DNA from: an uncultured Leptolinea sp.
GTDB lineage: Bacteria; Chloroflexota; Anaerolineae; Anaerolineales; Anaerolineaceae
Assembly: GCA_903828565.1 (NCBI GenBank)
Contig: CAIKMQ010000005.1
Location: 1-64,000, forward strand
Direction: 5' to 3'
Length of the DNA stretch: 64,000 nt
Shown piece by piece: positions 51,980 through 61,518 of the stretch; the first letter of the stretch is position 1; each line of letters starts with the position of its first letter. Below the pieces are notes generated by a model, which was given only the letters and a program-made list of their open reading frames with translations, was not told where the DNA came from and searched no databases. Both the position numbers and the translations under genes were made by a program.

Positions 51980-53975
51980 GCAGGCTTTCTTTCTCAGGCA
52001 TATTCGGGAAAGCCTGCTTTTTCTGGCTGCTCTGGTCGTGACACTGTATGTCGCGCTTGCTCCGGAAGATACCTTGCTGAAATGGTTCAGCAGTGATGAT
52101 GGTTTCTTTTATTTTCAGGTCGCCCGGCACATCCTTTCGGGGGTTGGCATCTCTTTTGACGGTATCTCGCTGACCAATGGCTTCCATCCGCTCTGGCTGC
52201 TGTTGTGTTTGCCGATATTTTCATTAGGCCGGGGGGATCTAATCGTTCCGTTGAGGGTGGTTGTTGGTGTGTTCGGACTGCTCCAGTTCCTTACCATGCT
52301 GGTGATCTACCGTACCCTGGCAAAACAAACCTCGCGCAACCTGGCGTTCCTGCTTGCGGCTTTTTTAGGCCTGAACTGGGTCACTTACAATAACCTGTTC
52401 ACAGGCGGGCTCGAGTCTGCCCTGGCTTTTTTCCTGGTCGTGTGCCTCTGGTCAGCCGGTCTTGCCTTCAGCACAGCCATGCCTAAGAAACCCGGTAAAC
52501 TGGTATGGATCGGCCTGCTGGCCGGGTTGACCGTGCTCAGCCGGTTGGATACCATCTTCCTGGCTGTATTCCTGGGCGTTTGGCTGGTGTTGGATTCAGA
52601 ATGTGATGCCCTCGAAATGCTGGCAGATGCCTTGCTTGCCCTGGTCATACCCATTACGGCGGCGATCCTGCGGGTGGGCTTCGGGATCACCCCGTTGGAG
52701 AAGCAGATCATTTTCTTTGCGGCTGCCGCGTTCCTGTCCAGTACTGCATCCGGTTTTATTACCGGAAGATTCAGCCTGCAGCCGATCCTACTTAAGATAC
52801 ATACCCGGCGAATACTGGGTGGGCTGATCACGGCCGGTTTGATTACTGGACTCACCGGGTTGGCTTATTTCGCACACCTGCTCCCGGAGCTATCCATTAG
52901 CCTGTTTCTACTTGTGATCGCCGGCTGGACGGTCGTTGCTGTAGCGCGCCCATACCTGACAATAGAATCGCAGAGTCATGTGGCTTCACTAGGCGGTTTG
53001 CTGAAGACTTTGCTCCGCTGGCTGCCTGCTGCCTTGTCTTACTTCGTTCCATTTGCCGTCCTGGTCGGTGGTTATATGCTTTGGAGCCAACTGGTCTTTG
53101 GCACGCCCATGCCGATCAGCGGGCAGGTCAAGCATTGGTGGGGCAGCCTGCACCTGAATATTACCGGTGCAGCGGTGGATTCGGCACACAGTATGCTGGA
53201 TTACCTTTTCGGACCCACCTCACCCTTCTCGTTTCTCGCAGGCATCTTCTTTGCATCCATGTTTGAAAGCTGGAAGCCGGTATTCATAACATCCATCGTT
53301 CTGGCCTTTACAGCTGCCGCCTATCTGGCACTGGCGTTGAAGAAACAAAAAATCACAAAAGAATTCGGCATACGATTGCTGATATTTCCGCTGCTTACGG
53401 CTGTGGTATACCGGGTTTTGTACTTCTATATTTCCGGTTATATCCATATCCGCAGCTGGTACTGGGTGACCGAAACCTTCCTCTCTTTCATCGTTATTGC
53501 CGGCATTCTCATTCGTTACCACCATCAATACCAGAGTCCGCGGGGACGCATTACCGGCTGGGTGATGGCTATCTTATTGTGTGTGCCATCCATGATCGGG
53601 TTTGGATCCCGCCTGATAGAAGAGTATTCATACTCCCGCTCAACCGGACATGCACACCTGGCTGAAGTCCGCGCATTGGAAGAAGCAACACCTGTGGAAT
53701 CAGTCATCGGCATGGTCGGCGGAGGAACCGTCAGTTATTTTATTCAGGGCCGTACGATCGTCAACCTGGATGGATTAATGAACAGTAAAGCGTATTTTGA
53801 TGGCTTGCGGGCAGGGGATACCTCAGCTATCATGCAGGATTACGGCGTACAATATATCTATGCCGTACCTTATATCGTGACGCGCGGATATCCGTATAAA
53901 TACCTGCTGCCGGCGCATCTCGTTCAAACCAACTACCGGTATGGTGATTACGCATTATTCCAGTACCTTCCATGA
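51957..53975 (+). CDS. Large polytopic GT-C-like membrane protein
   Basis: A 672-residue membrane protein with about twelve or thirteen helices. The first outer loop reads LLKWFSSDDGFFYFQVARHIL, with an SDD motif in the place of the catalytic aspartates of GT-C transferases, followed by FDGISLTNGFHPLWL, as in PMT/ArnT-like proteins that use polyprenyl-phosphate sugars. A C-terminal outer domain of about 130 residues follows the last helix. The start may be ATG 51957 or ATG 51966; both overlap the sulfotransferase gene. Likely to decorate the glycan outside. Confidence 0.65.
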   Translation: MNKMRTGKQAFFLRHIRESLLFLAALVVTLYVALAPEDTLLKWFSSDDGFFYFQVARHILSGVGISFDGISLTNGFHPLWLLLCLPIFSLGRGDLIVPLRVVVGVFGLLQFLTMLVIYRTLAKQTSRNLAFLLAAFLGLNWVTYNNLFTGGLESALAFFLVVCLWSAGLAFSTAMPKKPGKLVWIGLLAGLTVLSRLDTIFLAVFLGVWLVLDSECDALEMLADALLALVIPITAAILRVGFGITPLEKQIIFFAAAAFLSSTASGFITGRFSLQPILLKIHTRRILGGLITAGLITGLTGLAYFAHLLPELSISLFLLVIAGWTVVAVARPYLTIESQSHVASLGGLLKTLLRWLPAALSYFVPFAVLVGGYMLWSQLVFGTPMPISGQVKHWWGSLHLNITGAAVDSAHSMLDYLFGPTSPFSFLAGIFFASMFESWKPVFITSIVLAFTAAAYLALALKKQKITKEFGIRLLIFPLLTAVVYRVLYFYISGYIHIRSWYWVTETFLSFIVIAGILIRYHHQYQSPRGRITGWVMAILLCVPSMIGFGSRLIEEYSYSRSTGHAHLAEVRALEEATPVESVIGMVGGGTVSYFIQGRTIVNLDGLMNSKAYFDGLRAGDTSAIMQDYGVQYIYAVPYIVTRGYPYKYLLPAHLVQTNYRYGDYALFQYLP

Positions 53976-54925
53976 CAAAAAAAGCCCCATCCATCTCCAT
54001 CGTCATCCGTGCTTATAATGAAGGGCAGCATCTGGGGCAGTTGCTGCAGGGTATTGCCGCCCAGCACCTGAAAGACAGCGAGATCATCCTGGTGGATTCT
54101 GGTTCCACAGACAATACCGTTGCTATCGCTGAAGAGTATGGTGCCAGGGTCGTGCATATCCGACCGCAGGATTTTTCGTTTGGATATTCCCTTAATCGCG
54201 GACTGGCTGCCTGTCGGGGCCGGCTGGTGGTGATCGCAAGCGCGCATGTTTACCCGATATACCCGGACTGGCTGGAAACACTGCTGCAACCATTTTCCGA
54301 TCCGCAAGTCGCCTGCACGTACGGCAAGCAGCGTGGAATGGAAAGCAGCCAGTATTCTGAAATCCGCCTGTTCCATCAATGGTTCCCGGATGGCCAGCCG
54401 GCGGCACAGGAACACCCCTTTTGCAACAATGCCAACGCTGCCATCCGGCGCGAACTTTGGGAGAAGAATCCCTATGATGAGAGCCTGCCAGGCCTGGAAG
54501 ACCTGGAATGGGCGCACCGGTTGATGTTGCAGGGCTATTCGGTACGGTACGTGCCGGATGCCGAGATTATCCATGTGCACCGCGAGACCCCCGCCGGTAT
54601 ATATCGCCGTTATCTGCGCGAAGGAATGGCATTCAAACGTATATTCCCCGCCGAGCACTTCCATCTGCGGGATATGGTTCGCCTCTCTTTCAGTAACGTC
54701 CGCGCAGACTGGAAGGCGGCTGCAAGAGAAAAGAAGCTGAGCCGTCACTGGAAAGACATCGTCTGGTTCAGGTTGATGCAGTTCTGGGGAACATATCAGG
54801 GATACCGCAGCAGTGGTCCGCTCACATGGCAGCTAAAGCAGCGATTTTATTACCCGACTGCGCACCTGCCGGCTGTAGATGGGAACATATCCCGCAAAGT
54901 AGAGCCGATTGCGTATAATAAGTAA
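53972..54925 (+). CDS. Glycosyltransferase family 2 (GT-A)
   Basis: A 317-residue GT2 enzyme resembling rhamnosyltransferases: ISIVIRAYNEGQHLGQLLQGIAAQ (about 7-30), ILVDSGSTDNTVAIAEEYGA, VVIASAHVYP as metal-site region and the later FCNNANAAIRRELWEKNPYDESLPGLEDLEWAHR acceptor block with ED as catalytic base. It is coupled to the membrane protein before it and stands just before a cytidylyltransferase gene. Donor sugar is unknown. Confidence 0.85.
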   Translation: MTKKAPSISIVIRAYNEGQHLGQLLQGIAAQHLKDSEIILVDSGSTDNTVAIAEEYGARVVHIRPQDFSFGYSLNRGLAACRGRLVVIASAHVYPIYPDWLETLLQPFSDPQVACTYGKQRGMESSQYSEIRLFHQWFPDGQPAAQEHPFCNNANAAIRRELWEKNPYDESLPGLEDLEWAHRLMLQGYSVRYVPDAEIIHVHRETPAGIYRRYLREGMAFKRIFPAEHFHLRDMVRLSFSNVRADWKAAAREKKLSRHWKDIVWFRLMQFWGTYQGYRSSGPLTWQLKQRFYYPTAHLPAVDGNISRKVEPIAYNK

Positions 54926-54938
54926 ATCGAGGTGAAGA

Positions 54939-55628
54939 ATGCCCGTTAAGAAGATCATTGCACTGGTGCCGATGCGGCATCACTCGCAGCGGGTGCCGGG
55001 TAAGAATTACCGACCAATGGCCGGCAAACCGTTGTATGCGCATATTATTGAAACCCTGCTGCAAGTCCCGCAGCTTGCCGGCATCTTTGTGGATACCGAT
55101 AGCGATGCGGTGCTGGAGGGATTGGCCAGGGATTACCCGACCGTGATTTGTCACCGCCGGCCGGAATCTCTGCGCGCGGATGATATCCCCATGAACGAGA
55201 TTCTGATGCACGATACTGAACAGGCACCCGCAGACCTGTACCTGCAGACCCACAGTACAAATCCCCTGTTGAAGGCAGCGACCATCTCAAATGCGATCGA
55301 TGCGCTGCTGCAGAAATACCCGGCGTACGATTCGCTCTTTGGGGTTACCCGCCGACAGGTGCGTTTCTATGATGAGCTGGGACGGCCGATCAATCACAAC
55401 CCCGCCATCCTGCTGCAGACCCAGGACCTGCCGCCAGTCTATGAGGAGAACTCCACTATGTACCTGTTCACCCGGCAGACCCTGGCAGCCAGGCGAAACC
55501 GCCTGGGTGAACGGCCTATGATGTTCGAAGTGGATCCGCGCGAGGCATGGGATGTGGATACCGAAGTAGATTTTTCAATCGCAGAGATGATGCTGCTGGC
55601 TCGCCAGGCAGAAGGTTCCAAATACTAA
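54939..55628 (+). CDS. CMP-nonulosonate/Kdo-type cytidylyltransferase (NeuA-like)
   Basis: A 229-residue cytidylyltransferase of the NeuA/KdsB fold: ALVPMRHHSQRVPGKNYRPMAGKPL (about 8-32) with a substitution of the usual RxGSKxxPxKN by RHHSQRVPGKN, then LQTHSTNPLLK as substrate site. It is the third cytidylyltransferase in the locus, but unlike the one at 41662 it has no fused phosphatase. It begins a compact set with a hydroxyacid dehydrogenase, an SDR and a DUF115 protein and may make the CMP-sugar used by the last. Confidence 0.82.
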   Translation: MPVKKIIALVPMRHHSQRVPGKNYRPMAGKPLYAHIIETLLQVPQLAGIFVDTDSDAVLEGLARDYPTVICHRRPESLRADDIPMNEILMHDTEQAPADLYLQTHSTNPLLKAATISNAIDALLQKYPAYDSLFGVTRRQVRFYDELGRPINHNPAILLQTQDLPPVYEENSTMYLFTRQTLAARRNRLGERPMMFEVDPREAWDVDTEVDFSIAEMMLLARQAEGSKY

Positions 55629-55665
55629 ACAGAAGGTACCGGTTGCCACCGGGGATTGGAGCAGG

Positions 55666-56640
55666 ATGACGACAGTTTTGGTGAGTGCACCGTATATGTT
55701 GCCATATATTCACCGATTCAGACCGGTGTTCGATAGATTAGGGATCAAAACGATCGAGCCGGAGGTAAATGAGCGCCTGGAGGAAGAGGAACTGCTGCAA
55801 TATGCCGGCCAGTTCGACGGCGTGATCTGCGGTGATGACCGCTTTACAGCGCGGGTAATGCAGGCCAGCCTGCCAAGGCTGAAAGTCATCTCCAAGTGGG
55901 GTACCGGCATTGATTCGCTCGATAGTGAAGCCGCCTCCCGCATGGGGATCATCATCTCCCGGACACCCAACGCGTTCACCCTGCCGGTGTCTGATACCGT
56001 GCTGGGATATATCCTGACTTTTGCGCGTCGTTTACCCTGGATGGATGACCAGATGAAAGCCGGCAACTGGGAGAAGATCCCGGGCAGGGCTTTGCATGAA
56101 TGCACCCTGGGTGTCATCGGGGTGGGAAATATCGGTAAAATGGTCTTACGTAAAGGTCGTGCCTTTGATATGCGCTTGCTGGGCAATGACATTATTGAGA
56201 TAGATCCGGCATTCATTCGTGAGACGGGTATTGAGATGTTGGCACTGCCGGAATTACTGGCGCAGTCTGACTTTATCAGCCTGAATTGCGACCTTAATCC
56301 CACCAGTTTTCATTTGATGAATGAAGAAACATTTTCCATGGTGAAATCTGGTGCTATCCTGATTAATACCTCCCGCGGGCCGGTGGTGGATGAAGCGGCG
56401 ATGGTGCGGGCATTGCAGTACGGTCAACTGGGTGGCGCCGGCCTGGATGTTTTTGAATGTGAACCTCTTCCGGCGGATTCTCTGCTGCGAGACATGGATC
56501 AGGTGCTGCTGGCACCGCACAATTCTAATTCCAGCCCGTTTGCCTGGGAGCATGTACATCGCAACACCCTGCGCAATCTGCTGGAAGGCCTGAAATTCAC
56601 CCCCGCGCAAATTCAGGAAGCCCTGGAGAGCATGAGGTAA
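55666..56640 (+). CDS. D-isomer-specific 2-hydroxyacid dehydrogenase (SerA-like)
   Basis: A 324-residue NAD-dependent dehydrogenase of the phosphoglycerate dehydrogenase family: GVGNIG (152-157) Rossmann loop, INTSRGPVVDEAAMV, and APHNSNSSPFAWEH with the catalytic histidine. The ACT regulatory domain of long SerA is absent. In sugar loci such enzymes can make a hydroxy-acid moiety (for lactyl or glyceryl substituents) or act on a keto-acid sugar. The ATG follows a 37-bp gap after neuA. Confidence 0.82.
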   Translation: MTTVLVSAPYMLPYIHRFRPVFDRLGIKTIEPEVNERLEEEELLQYAGQFDGVICGDDRFTARVMQASLPRLKVISKWGTGIDSLDSEAASRMGIIISRTPNAFTLPVSDTVLGYILTFARRLPWMDDQMKAGNWEKIPGRALHECTLGVIGVGNIGKMVLRKGRAFDMRLLGNDIIEIDPAFIRETGIEMLALPELLAQSDFISLNCDLNPTSFHLMNEETFSMVKSGAILINTSRGPVVDEAAMVRALQYGQLGGAGLDVFECEPLPADSLLRDMDQVLLAPHNSNSSPFAWEHVHRNTLRNLLEGLKFTPAQIQEALESMR

Positions 56641-56641
56641 G

Positions 56642-57406
56642 ATGGAACAGATGAAACCTACCGTTTTGATCACAGGTGCATCCGGTGGTGTCGGGCGCGC
56701 GACGGTTACTTTATTTGCTGAGAAAGGCTGGCAGGTGGTGGGCGTGGATCGCTCCACCGCGGCTGAAGATTTTCCGTCCAGCGGGTTGTTCATCCAGGCA
56801 GATATCTCAGATCCCGGGGATATTGCCCGGGTATATGCCGGCAGCGCAGAATTTGGTGGTAGGCTGAACGCAGTGGTGAACAATGCCGCCATGCAGATCG
56901 CCAAGCCTATATTGCAAACTACTGTGGAGGAATGGGATGCTGTCATGGCTTCCAACCTTCGTTCCGTATTCCTGGGGACACGGTTGGCGCATCCGCTGCT
57001 GATGAAAGCTGGCGGGGGTGCCATTGTGAATGTCTCCTCCGTTCATGCCATTGCCACCTCGAAGGATATTGCGGCTTATGCAGCCAGTAAGGGCGGCTTG
57101 CTTGCTCTGACCCGGGCGATGGCCATCGAATTCGCGTCAGATAATATCCGCGTGAATGCCATACTGCCTGGCGCGGTAGACACCCCCATGCTGCGCGCCG
57201 GGTTGAGCCGCGGTCATGCCGGAAGCGGGAACATCCACGACCGGCTGGAGAACCTTGCCAGCCGCACTGTGAATGGCAGGATCGGCAAACCGGAAGAGAT
57301 CGCGCATGCCATCTACTTTTTAGCGGATAACAGCCAGTCTTCTTTCATGACCGGCCAGGCGATTGTGGTGGATGGCGGAGCGACTGCCAGGTTGAGCACT
57401 GAATGA
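56642..57406 (+). CDS. Short-chain dehydrogenase/reductase
   Basis: A 254-residue classical SDR, TGASGGVG (11-18), NNAA (80-83), S132/S133 and Y146-x3-K150, ending in GQAIVVDGGATAR. The whole active site is intact. It starts one base after the dehydrogenase stop and overlaps the DUF115 gene by 4 bp. Substrate is unknown, but with the two preceding genes it suggests oxidation or reduction of a nonulosonate or its precursor. Confidence 0.82.
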   Translation: MEQMKPTVLITGASGGVGRATVTLFAEKGWQVVGVDRSTAAEDFPSSGLFIQADISDPGDIARVYAGSAEFGGRLNAVVNNAAMQIAKPILQTTVEEWDAVMASNLRSVFLGTRLAHPLLMKAGGGAIVNVSSVHAIATSKDIAAYAASKGGLLALTRAMAIEFASDNIRVNAILPGAVDTPMLRAGLSRGHAGSGNIHDRLENLASRTVNGRIGKPEEIAHAIYFLADNSQSSFMTGQAIVVDGGATARLSTE

Positions 57407-58227
57407 GCGATTCACGGGAATTACTAAAAGGGTTCATCCCCGAAGCGTTGAAGCCGGCAGCGAAGAACGTGTATGATGCCCTGCGGCGGGTACCGGAACT
57501 TCCCGGTGCTTGGCTGCATCCCTGGCGGTTGCAGAGTCGGCGGGAGTTACGAAGCTTCCATAATATCCACCGCGGAGAACGCTGCTTTATTGTCGGAAAC
57601 GGACCATCCCTGAAGAAGATGGACCTGGGGAAGCTGAAAGGTGAATACACCTTTGGCATGAACCGCATTTATATGGCCTTTCCCGATATGGGGTTTGAGA
57701 CCAGTTATTATGTCTGCATGAATGACCTGGTGGTTGAACAATGCGCCGCCGATATTCGATCTCTGCGGATGCCGCGTTTTATCTCCTGGCGGGGAAGGCG
57801 CTGGGTGGCGCGTGAACCCGGCCTGAATTTTCTCTACTCCACCTATACAGGGCCGGGTTTTACACACGATCTTACCGGCAGGGTCTGGGAGAGCGCTACG
57901 GTGACCTACGTGGCTTTGCAGCTGGCTTTTTATATGGGTTTTTCGACCGTCTATCTGATTGGTGTGGACCACAACTTTGTCACCCAGGGTAAACCGAACA
58001 CCACAGTAGTCTCCCAGGGGGATGACCCCAACCATTTCAACCCCGGTTATTTTGGCAAGGGTTTCCGTTGGCAGCTGCCGGACCTGGAGACTTCTGAAAT
58101 CGGTTACCGCCTGGCGCGGGATGCCTTCCAGGCAGAAGGCCGACAGGTGTTGGATGCCACCGTGGACGGGAAACTGACCATCTTTCCGAAAATAAACTTT
58201 ATCAGCCTGTTTGAGCATCATGCATAA
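57403..58227 (+). CDS. DUF115/GT42-like protein, candidate nonulosonate transferase
   Basis: A 274-residue protein with FIVGNGPSLKKMDL (62-75), the nucleotide-loop motif shared by DUF115/MptE-like proteins and by GT42 sialyltransferases (as in Campylobacter CstI/CstII), and a second block VALQLAFYMGFSTVYLIGVDHNF (170-192) that again parallels the G(I/V)D motif of both families. No TM helix is evident. It sits right after a cytidylyltransferase/dehydrogenase set in a nonulosonate-rich locus, making a CMP-nonulosonate transferase the attractive reading, though DUF115 proteins also occur as unrelated accessory enzymes. Confidence 0.6.
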   Translation: MSDSRELLKGFIPEALKPAAKNVYDALRRVPELPGAWLHPWRLQSRRELRSFHNIHRGERCFIVGNGPSLKKMDLGKLKGEYTFGMNRIYMAFPDMGFETSYYVCMNDLVVEQCAADIRSLRMPRFISWRGRRWVAREPGLNFLYSTYTGPGFTHDLTGRVWESATVTYVALQLAFYMGFSTVYLIGVDHNFVTQGKPNTTVVSQGDDPNHFNPGYFGKGFRWQLPDLETSEIGYRLARDAFQAEGRQVLDATVDGKLTIFPKINFISLFEHHA

Positions 58228-59170
58228 AGAACAATTGCTGGTCTCGGTGGTGATTAATTCATTTAACCAGGCAGCTTTTCTGGAACAGACCATCCTGTCG
58301 GTCTTGACCCAAGATTACCCGCACCTTGAAGTGATCCTGGTGGATGGCGGCTCCACTGACGGCAGCCTGGAGATCATTCAACGTTATGCGGAACGATTTG
58401 CCTGGTGGGTATCTGAAAAAGATAGCGGACAGGCGGAAGGAATCAATAAGGGCCTGGAGCGCGCTCAGGGCAGCCTGGTGGCATGGTTGAATTCAGATGA
58501 TACCTACCTGCCGGGGGCGGTTAGCAAAGCCGCGGCTAGTTTTCAACAATTTCCTTCAGCCGTGTTGATCTATGGCGATGTCATGGCCGTGGATGTCCAG
58601 GGTAACCCCATCCATCAGATGCATACAGGTAACTGGCAACTGGTGGATCTGATGGAGTTCCATATACTGAACCAGCCGGCAGTTTTCATGAATGGTGCAG
58701 TACTGCGCCGTGTGGGTGGGTTGGACAGGAATTTCCATTACCTACTGGATCACCAGCTCTGGCTGCGCCTGGCAGTCAGCGGGCAGATGATGCATATTGC
58801 GGAAAATTGGGCAACCGGCCGCTTTCATGCCGGCGCCAAGAATGTGGCTGCGGCATCCCGTTTTGGCGAAGAAGCCTACCGGATTGCCGCCTGGATGCGC
58901 GTGACCCCTCCCTATACAACGCTGGGGCAGGGACGATGGCATCGGGTGGAAGCCGGAGCGCACCGCCTAAACGCGCGCTATCTGCTGGATGGCGGCCAAC
59001 CGCGACAGGCATTGGCAGCATATTTCAAAGGGATTCACGCATACGCCCCGCTGGTATTACCGGAGTGGCACCGCATGCTGTATGCGATCCTGAGCCTGGC
59101 AGGCCTGGCAGGGATCAAAAAGCTGTATTTACGGTTGCGCGGTGCCTTGCGACCGGCGCGACTGGAATAA
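58220..59170 (+). CDS. Glycosyltransferase family 2 (GT-A)
   Basis: A 316-residue GT2 enzyme of the WfgS/WfeV type: LLVSVVINSFNQAAFLEQTILSVLTQDYPHLEVILVDGGSTDGSLEII, then AWLNSDDTYLPGAV with the metal-binding SDD, and LDHQLWLRLA as base region. The C-terminal 100 residues are helical and basic, with a possible membrane-touching segment. The ATG at 58220 overlaps the previous stop by 8 bp; a TTG at 58211 is an alternative. Donor is unknown. Confidence 0.85.
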   Translation: MHKEQLLVSVVINSFNQAAFLEQTILSVLTQDYPHLEVILVDGGSTDGSLEIIQRYAERFAWWVSEKDSGQAEGINKGLERAQGSLVAWLNSDDTYLPGAVSKAAASFQQFPSAVLIYGDVMAVDVQGNPIHQMHTGNWQLVDLMEFHILNQPAVFMNGAVLRRVGGLDRNFHYLLDHQLWLRLAVSGQMMHIAENWATGRFHAGAKNVAAASRFGEEAYRIAAWMRVTPPYTTLGQGRWHRVEAGAHRLNARYLLDGGQPRQALAAYFKGIHAYAPLVLPEWHRMLYAILSLAGLAGIKKLYLRLRGALRPARLE

Positions 59171-59186
59171 AGCAGGAAGGCAGAGA

Positions 59187-60692
59187 ATGACCGGTTTCTT
59201 TTCTCAAAGCAGATTTTGGCAACGGCTGGCTGTGCTGGCATTGTTGTTGATTGGCCTCGCCATTCGCTGGATGGACCTGACCGACCCTCCACTGGATATC
59301 CACCCCACACGCCAGCTGCATTCAGCCTTAATGGCTCGCGGATTGTATTATGCAACATCCCCGGAGGCGCCGGCGTGGCAGGTGGACCTGGCAATTGAGC
59401 AGGGAAAACGGGAAGCCGTGATCGAGCCGCCGGTGATGGAAACATTGACAGCGTGGCTTTACCGGCTGGCCGGCGGGGAGAAAGTCTGGCTGGCAAGATT
59501 GTTCTCCTCATTTTTCTGGGTGGTTGCCGGTTTGGCGGTTTTTGGTCTGGCGGCGCGTATCACCAGTGTGGATGGCGGCATCACCGCCCTGGGTTTCTAC
59601 CTGCTGCAGACTTACGGGGTGCTTGCGTCCCGTACCTTCCAGCCCGATCCGCTGATGGTATCCCTGATCGCGGCAGCGTTGTGGGCTTTTTATGCCTGGA
59701 TGGAGTCGCCAGGTTGGCGGCGGGCGATCATCGCCGGGTTGTTCTCCGGCGCGGCTGTATACATAAAAAATGTGTCCGTTTTCTTTCTTGCCATTCCTTT
59801 TTTACTTCTTCTCTTGCGCAAGGATGTCAAATCCCTGCTGCGCAACGGGCAGGTCTGGCTGATCGGCACGCTTTCGCTGCTGCCTTTCGTAATCTATACA
59901 CTTTACGGCACATTCGTCGCAAAATTCCTCGGACAGCAATTCAGTTTCCGCTTCTTCCCAAATCTGTGGTTGGAAGCAGCCAATTATTCCCGCTGGATCG
60001 ACAAGGTGAATAGTACCGTTGGCATCCCGGCCGTCATTCTTGGCATTGTCGGAGTGTTGCTTCTTCCCGCAGGCAAGCCGCGAAAACTGGTACTGGGACT
60101 CTGGGTGGGATACCTGATCTACGGTATGACCTTTGCTTACCATATAGGTACGCATGATTACTACCAGCTGCCACTGCTGCTAATCCTGGCCATCAGCCTG
60201 GCACCGCTCGGTGATCGGATCGGCAAGGCTCTCACTGACATTCCGGGTGGGTGGAAAAGCCGGCTTAGCCGATTTGTCTTCCTGATTGTAGTGGTCGGGC
60301 TGGCTGTCTGGCCAGCCAGAGATGCCCTGCGCAGCGTGGATTACCGGGCTGAACCCGCTTTCTGGCGGACGCTCGGAGATCGCCTGCGTGACGAACCGGT
60401 GGTAGGCCTGACACAGGATTATGGTTACCGCATGGCTTTTTACGGCTGGGATAGCATCACCAACTGGCCGGGCAGCGGGGATCTAGCGGTACGCCAGTTG
60501 GCTGGCCGGGTAACACCGGAATTTGAGGAGATGTTCCAGAAATATGCGGATGGTAAATCCTACTTCCTGGTGACCTGGTTCGATGATTATGATCGGCAGC
60601 CATCCTTGCGCTCATTCCTGCAAGGGCATTATCCGGTGGAAAGTGGTGAAGGTTACCTGTTATTCGACTTGCAGCATCCGCTAGTGCCGTAG
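59187..60692 (+). CDS. GT-C membrane glycosyltransferase, ArnT/PMT (GT39/GT83)-like
   Basis: A 501-residue polytopic protein. After a first helix the loop WMDLTDPPLDIHPTRQLHSALMARGLYY carries the acidic residues of the ArnT/PMT catalytic loop, and about ten further helices follow, then an outer domain of about 110 residues. It probably transfers a sugar from polyprenyl-phosphate to the polymer outside. ATG 59187 has an AGGAAGG site upstream; the earlier in-frame start at 59142 lies inside the previous gene. The enzyme at 15606 could supply its donor. Confidence 0.7.
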   Translation: MTGFFSQSRFWQRLAVLALLLIGLAIRWMDLTDPPLDIHPTRQLHSALMARGLYYATSPEAPAWQVDLAIEQGKREAVIEPPVMETLTAWLYRLAGGEKVWLARLFSSFFWVVAGLAVFGLAARITSVDGGITALGFYLLQTYGVLASRTFQPDPLMVSLIAAALWAFYAWMESPGWRRAIIAGLFSGAAVYIKNVSVFFLAIPFLLLLLRKDVKSLLRNGQVWLIGTLSLLPFVIYTLYGTFVAKFLGQQFSFRFFPNLWLEAANYSRWIDKVNSTVGIPAVILGIVGVLLLPAGKPRKLVLGLWVGYLIYGMTFAYHIGTHDYYQLPLLLILAISLAPLGDRIGKALTDIPGGWKSRLSRFVFLIVVVGLAVWPARDALRSVDYRAEPAFWRTLGDRLRDEPVVGLTQDYGYRMAFYGWDSITNWPGSGDLAVRQLAGRVTPEFEEMFQKYADGKSYFLVTWFDDYDRQPSLRSFLQGHYPVESGEGYLLFDLQHPLVP

Positions 60693-60762
60693 TATCTCTG
60701 ATTATTCATCGACCCGGGGCAACCGGGCACCGTTCCATTGCGTATTAAGATAGAGGACGAGG

Positions 60763-61518
60763 ATGGCAAAAAAAGGACTGAGTATCCCCAATCGTGATCA
60801 AGTTTCAAGAGCGTTGACAGCCTGGCCTATCCTGCTGGCAGCTGCGTTGATCGGCGCGCTGCTCGGGGCGGCAATGTACCAGCTGAATCCACCGCCCTAC
60901 CGCACCGAGGCGCGTGTGGTTCTGGATCAGAATCTGGAAGCGGCTGTGCCGGTGGGGAACGATCGGGATGTTTTTTACTTTTTAGAGCGTGAAACGCAAA
61001 AACTGGAAGAACTGGCATGGTCAGATACCGTTCTGGCAAAGGTTTCTGAAAAAGTAGGTTTTGCCTCGATTAGTGAGCTGCGCGGGGGGATGCTGCAATT
61101 ATCGCAACCGCATGACGGCGGCTGGCGTTTCTACGGCATTAACAAGATGCCTGGCAACTCCAAAGAACTTGCAGCAGCCTGGGTGGAGGCTTTCACCAGT
61201 GAGGTGCGCAGTTCGGTTGCCGCAAGTATCGAATTGGAGAGTATACGGGCAGAACTGGCAGCTTTCCCCGCCGGAACTGACCCTGCTACCCTCGATAGGC
61301 GGACATTCCTGGAACAACAGGCAGCAGACCTGGAAAACGCTTCCCACGGCATTCACCCATTCGCGCAGGTATCCATCTCGCAAAAGAAAGACCTTCCTAC
61401 CGCGCGGATCATTGGAATGGGGCCTTACCTTTTCGCCGGTGCCATGAGCGCGCTTTTCATTGTTCTGGTGATCCTTATGATCAGTGGCGAAGTAAGGGAG
61501 AGTAATGTTGACGAGTAA
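60763..61518 (+). CDS. Wzz-like chain-length determinant protein
   Basis: A 251-residue protein with the two-TM topology of Wzz/YveK: helix at about 21-41, a YRTEARVVLD outer strand right after it (proline-rich PPPY before), a mostly helical outer domain, and a second helix at about 218-241. It is short for Wzz and has no tyrosine kinase domain, as in Gram-positive and Chloroflexota systems. It overlaps the polymerase gene by 14 bp, so the pair probably sets the chain length of the Wzy polymer. A 70-bp gap precedes it, with no clear promoter. Confidence 0.78.
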   Translation: MAKKGLSIPNRDQVSRALTAWPILLAAALIGALLGAAMYQLNPPPYRTEARVVLDQNLEAAVPVGNDRDVFYFLERETQKLEELAWSDTVLAKVSEKVGFASISELRGGMLQLSQPHDGGWRFYGINKMPGNSKELAAAWVEAFTSEVRSSVAASIELESIRAELAAFPAGTDPATLDRRTFLEQQAADLENASHGIHPFAQVSISQKKDLPTARIIGMGPYLFAGAMSALFIVLVILMISGEVRESNVDE

